Below the pieces are notes generated by a model. That model worked only from the letters and a program-made list of their open reading frames with translations, did not search any database and had not been told where the DNA came from. A DNA stretch of 35,245 nt from JASHVB01 sp035486135 (GTDB lineage: Bacteria > Pseudomonadota > Alphaproteobacteria > Acetobacterales > Acetobacteraceae). The stretch spans positions 1 through 35,245 of the forward strand of contig DATHNI010000226.1 in NCBI GenBank assembly GCA_035486135.1, in the 5' to 3' direction. The translations under genes and the position numbers were made by a program. Of this stretch, positions 33,484 through 35,245 are shown one piece after another; position 1 is the first letter of the stretch, and the number at the start of each line of letters is the position of its first letter.

Positions 33484-33974
33484 TGTTGTGATCCTGACGC
33501 CTCGATACCGTTTCTGCCACACTTGAACGCCCGTCGTGATGCGTCAGTCCGCAAGTAGATTCACCACAAAGGCACGCAGGCACAAAGTTCATTGAACCTT
33601 TGTGCCTGCGTGCCTTTGTGGTGAATCTACTTGCGGACTGACAGCGGCCGGGAGCGAAGCGTGGGGATCACCGCACTAGCCGTTGCGATTAGACGAGCGT
33701 CCAATTGGCGATTTGGCCTGTCGCAACGCGAGCGGCGCGCCAGCATTGGTATCGCCGGTCGCCGGTTAGTGGCAGTGTTGCTCGTCCGGCCATGTATTTC
33801 GGCCTCACGCGGCGCTGGTTGAACTGCGCGACAAGCCAGCGTGACGCAGCGGCCCGATTAGCCGTCCCTTAACCTTGCTGATCGATGATGCCCCGCGCGT
33901 CTTGCAGCAAATCCGGCCGCCGCCACGCGCCAATCATCGTCGCGTGGCCGACCGTCATGCAAAGGAACCCGATC
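33484..33974. other. Gap between amidase and Cache protein genes
   Basis: The first 160 bases contain the long palindrome at 33543-33642. The remaining sequence to 33974 holds no supported gene; the frame at 33631-33822 has a TTG start within the repeat and no motifs. AAAGGA at 33961-33966 is the ribosome binding site of the next gene. No clear promoter was found. Confidence 0.55.
33543..33642. repeat. Long near-perfect palindrome with CACAAAGG units
   Basis: The arms 33543-33591 and 33593-33642 are about 49 bases and pair except for one bulged base. Each arm contains three units of eight bases: CACAAAGG, CACGCAGG, CACAAAG in the left (from 33565, 33573 and 33581) and their complements in the right (33598-33620). 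Outer parts include GTCAGTCCGCAAGTAGATTC. There is no T-run. It shares the CACARAG motif with the element at 299-472, but with 8-base rather than 10/11-base spacing. Confidence 0.92.
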
Positions 33975-34442
33975 ATGCATATCTCGCGACGCTTTGCCGG
34001 CCAGGCATTGCTCGGTTTGCTGTTGCCTGGTGCCAGCCGCGCCGAGGCCGGCGAGTTCGCTACGAAGGATGAGGCGGTGGCTTTGGTAAAACAGGCCATC
34101 GCCCGCACCGCTGAAATCGGCATGGACAAAGCAAAAATCGAATTCATGGACCACGGCGGAAAATTCGTTGACCGCGACCTTTATCTGATTGTGATCGATC
34201 GGCAGGGCATTCGCGTCGTGCACGGCCAGAATCCGAAGCTCGTGGGCAAGACGTATTTCGACGCGATTGACGTCGACGGCGTCGAGTATGGCAAGGTGGT
34301 TCAGCAGATCGCCACCGGCCCGGGCACGGGTTGGTTCAAGTTCGCGTTCAAGGACCCGATCACCGGCAAGGTCTTGCCGAAGGAAAACTACGTCGAGACG
34401 GCCGGCGACTACACCTTTATCGCCGGTGCGTATCAGCGCTGA
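33975..34442 (+). CDS. Periplasmic single-Cache-domain protein
   Basis: A 155-residue exported protein. The signal peptide (HISRRFAGQALLGLLLPGAS, then RAEA) is followed by one small Cache-2-like domain: FATKDEAVALVKQAIARTAE, RDLYLIVIDRQGIRVVHGQN, LVGKTYFDAIDVDGVEYGKV, GTGWFKFAFKDP and NYVETAGDYTFIAGAYQR. Cache domains are normally the extracytoplasmic sensor of chemoreceptors and histidine kinases; here it is free-standing. AAAGGA nine bases before supports the ATG at 33975. It converges with a chemoreceptor gene, suggesting that it may deliver or modulate ligand sensing, which is inference. Confidence 0.82.
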   Translation: MHISRRFAGQALLGLLLPGASRAEAGEFATKDEAVALVKQAIARTAEIGMDKAKIEFMDHGGKFVDRDLYLIVIDRQGIRVVHGQNPKLVGKTYFDAIDVDGVEYGKVVQQIATGPGTGWFKFAFKDPITGKVLPKENYVETAGDYTFIAGAYQR

Positions 34443-34536
34443 CCGCATTGCGCGGACACGATTGAGAGCGCCCGAGACGCTGGTCAAAGCGTCCGGTCCA
34501 TTGGCGCTCCGGTGACCAGGCGGTCCCGGCGATCAA

Positions 34537-35244
34537 TCAGGCCGCCTGACGCAGCACCAACGCGGCGAGGATTGTGTCGAACGCCGCGGCAGCCTCCGTG
34601 TCCAACTCGAACGACACGTGCAGCCCCACGCCGTCTGTCGTCAGTGCGACACAAGGCAGCGCCATCGAGACGGCATCGAGACGCAACACGCCACGCGCTC
34701 CGGCCGGCATGGCCACAGCGCCCTGGACACAGGCACCGCCTCCGGAGAGGTCGGTGACCCGGATCGACTGCGCGTCCCGGCCTGCAACGGCGAGTTGTCC
34801 CACGAGATCCACACGATGGCGCGATGTCCTGCGCCGATCCACCTCGGCGGTCGAAGTCCGCACCACCTGGATCACCGAATGGCGCAGCGCCTCCACCGCC
34901 TGGTTCAGCGCCACCGTATTGTCCCGCAGGTCGACGGCCTGGCGCCCGGTGCCGACCGCCTCGTCCGAAAGCTCGTTGGTGCGTTGGCTCATGTCATTCG
35001 CCGCGCTGGCCGTCGCCGCCACGTTGCGGGCGATCTCCGCCGTCGCGGCATCCTGCTGCTTCATGGCAGCGGCAATCGAACCGGCGATCGCGCTGATTTC
35101 GGCAATGGTCTGGTCGATCCGCGCGACCGCCGCGACCGATGCACCGGTCGCCGACCGCACCTGCCCGATATGGCGCGCGATTTGCTCGGTGGACCGCGCC
35201 GTCTGCATTGCCAGCGCCTTCACCTCGGCGGCGACCACCGCGAA
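34537..35244 (-). CDS. Methyl-accepting chemotaxis protein with C-terminal PilZ domain, 3' part
   Basis: The gene runs in from beyond the window end, with 235 visible residues. They begin FAVVAAEVKALAMQTARSTE, part of the signalling-tip region of chemoreceptors, followed by a heptad helical segment (AMKQQDAATAEIARNV). From about residue 140 the protein changes to a PilZ domain, with an RxxxR motif in RRRTSRHRVDL and a DLSGGGA motif matching (D/N)xSxxG. PilZ domains bind cyclic di-GMP. Fusion of a chemoreceptor with PilZ would let the second messenger influence signalling or aerotaxis. The ligand-binding N-terminal half lies outside the window. It ends with TGA at 34537, convergent with the Cache gene. 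Confidence 0.88.
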   Translation of the reverse strand, partial: FAVVAAEVKALAMQTARSTEQIARHIGQVRSATGASVAAVARIDQTIAEISAIAGSIAAAMKQQDAATAEIARNVAATASAANDMSQRTNELSDEAVGTGRQAVDLRDNTVALNQAVEALRHSVIQVVRTSTAEVDRRRTSRHRVDLVGQLAVAGRDAQSIRVTDLSGGGACVQGAVAMPAGARGVLRLDAVSMALPCVALTTDGVGLHVSFELDTEAAAAFDTILAALVLRQAA

Positions 35245-35245
35245 C

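Noticed and set aside
33631..33822. Small plus-strand frame after the long palindrome
   Set aside because: It starts with TTG inside the repeat, lacks a ribosome binding site and shows no recognisable motif.

Overview
The window is about 35 kb of GC-rich chromosomal DNA from an alphaproteobacterium, most likely of the Rhodospirillales/Acetobacteraceae type. This rests on the gene families, on alphaproteobacterial gene orders (ffh-rpsP-rimM-trmD-rplS, radA-cvpA-purF, leuC-leuD-leuB), on a PEP-CTERM protein, and on many dispersed palindromic repeats. No species can be named from the sequence alone.

Layout. (1) 1-954: the end of a BrnA-like antitoxin gene, a 53-bp-arm inverted repeat with helically phased CACAGAG motifs, and a GxxExxY-family gene with a PD-(D/E)xK-like nuclease signature. 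(2) 1060-4902: the SRP/ribosome operon ffh-rpsP-rimM-trmD-rplS. The 3' end of rimM runs through an 80-bp-arm palindrome, so RimM carries a repeat-encoded tail. (3) 5369-5999: a HicAB toxin-antitoxin pair. (4) 6203-14161: a carbohydrate uptake and oxidation locus consisting of a periplasmic binding protein, two permeases, two zinc dehydrogenases, a beta-propeller lactonase and the ABC ATPase. An FNR/CRP-like box lies upstream. (5) 14351-17937, minus strand: radA-cvpA-purF. (6) 18080-21724: a secreted beta-helix protein with a PEP-CTERM signal, a DUF4130-UdgX uracil-DNA repair fusion, and a TauD/TfdA-type dioxygenase. (7) 21772-25184, minus: leuC-leuD-leuB, with a different repeat element in each spacer. 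A chalcone-isomerase-like exported protein and a DHA2-type MFS exporter lie upstream. (8) 27744-30607, minus: a surface-polysaccharide operon with a WbsX/GH99-like protein, a Wzx-type flippase, and a third gene cut short by a repeat. (9) 31212-33483: a VOC protein, a TerB-DnaJ protein and an N-acetylmuramoyl-L-alanine amidase. (10) 33543-35245: a long palindrome, a small periplasmic Cache protein, and the 3' part of a chemoreceptor fused to a PilZ domain.

The genes work in three main ways. The binding protein, permeases and ATPase would bring in a sugar or polyol, the two dehydrogenases would oxidise it, and the lactonase would open a sugar lactone. The ffh and rplS operons, radA-cvpA-purF and leuCDB are housekeeping blocks. 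The accessory genes lie between them, and repeats mark many of the junctions.

The best candidates for undescribed biology are the GxxExxY gene with its phased palindrome, the palindromes that have become coding sequence (RimM tail and the truncated gene at 27744-27908), and the chemoreceptor-PilZ fusion beside a soluble Cache protein. All function calls are from motif recognition by eye, with no database search.
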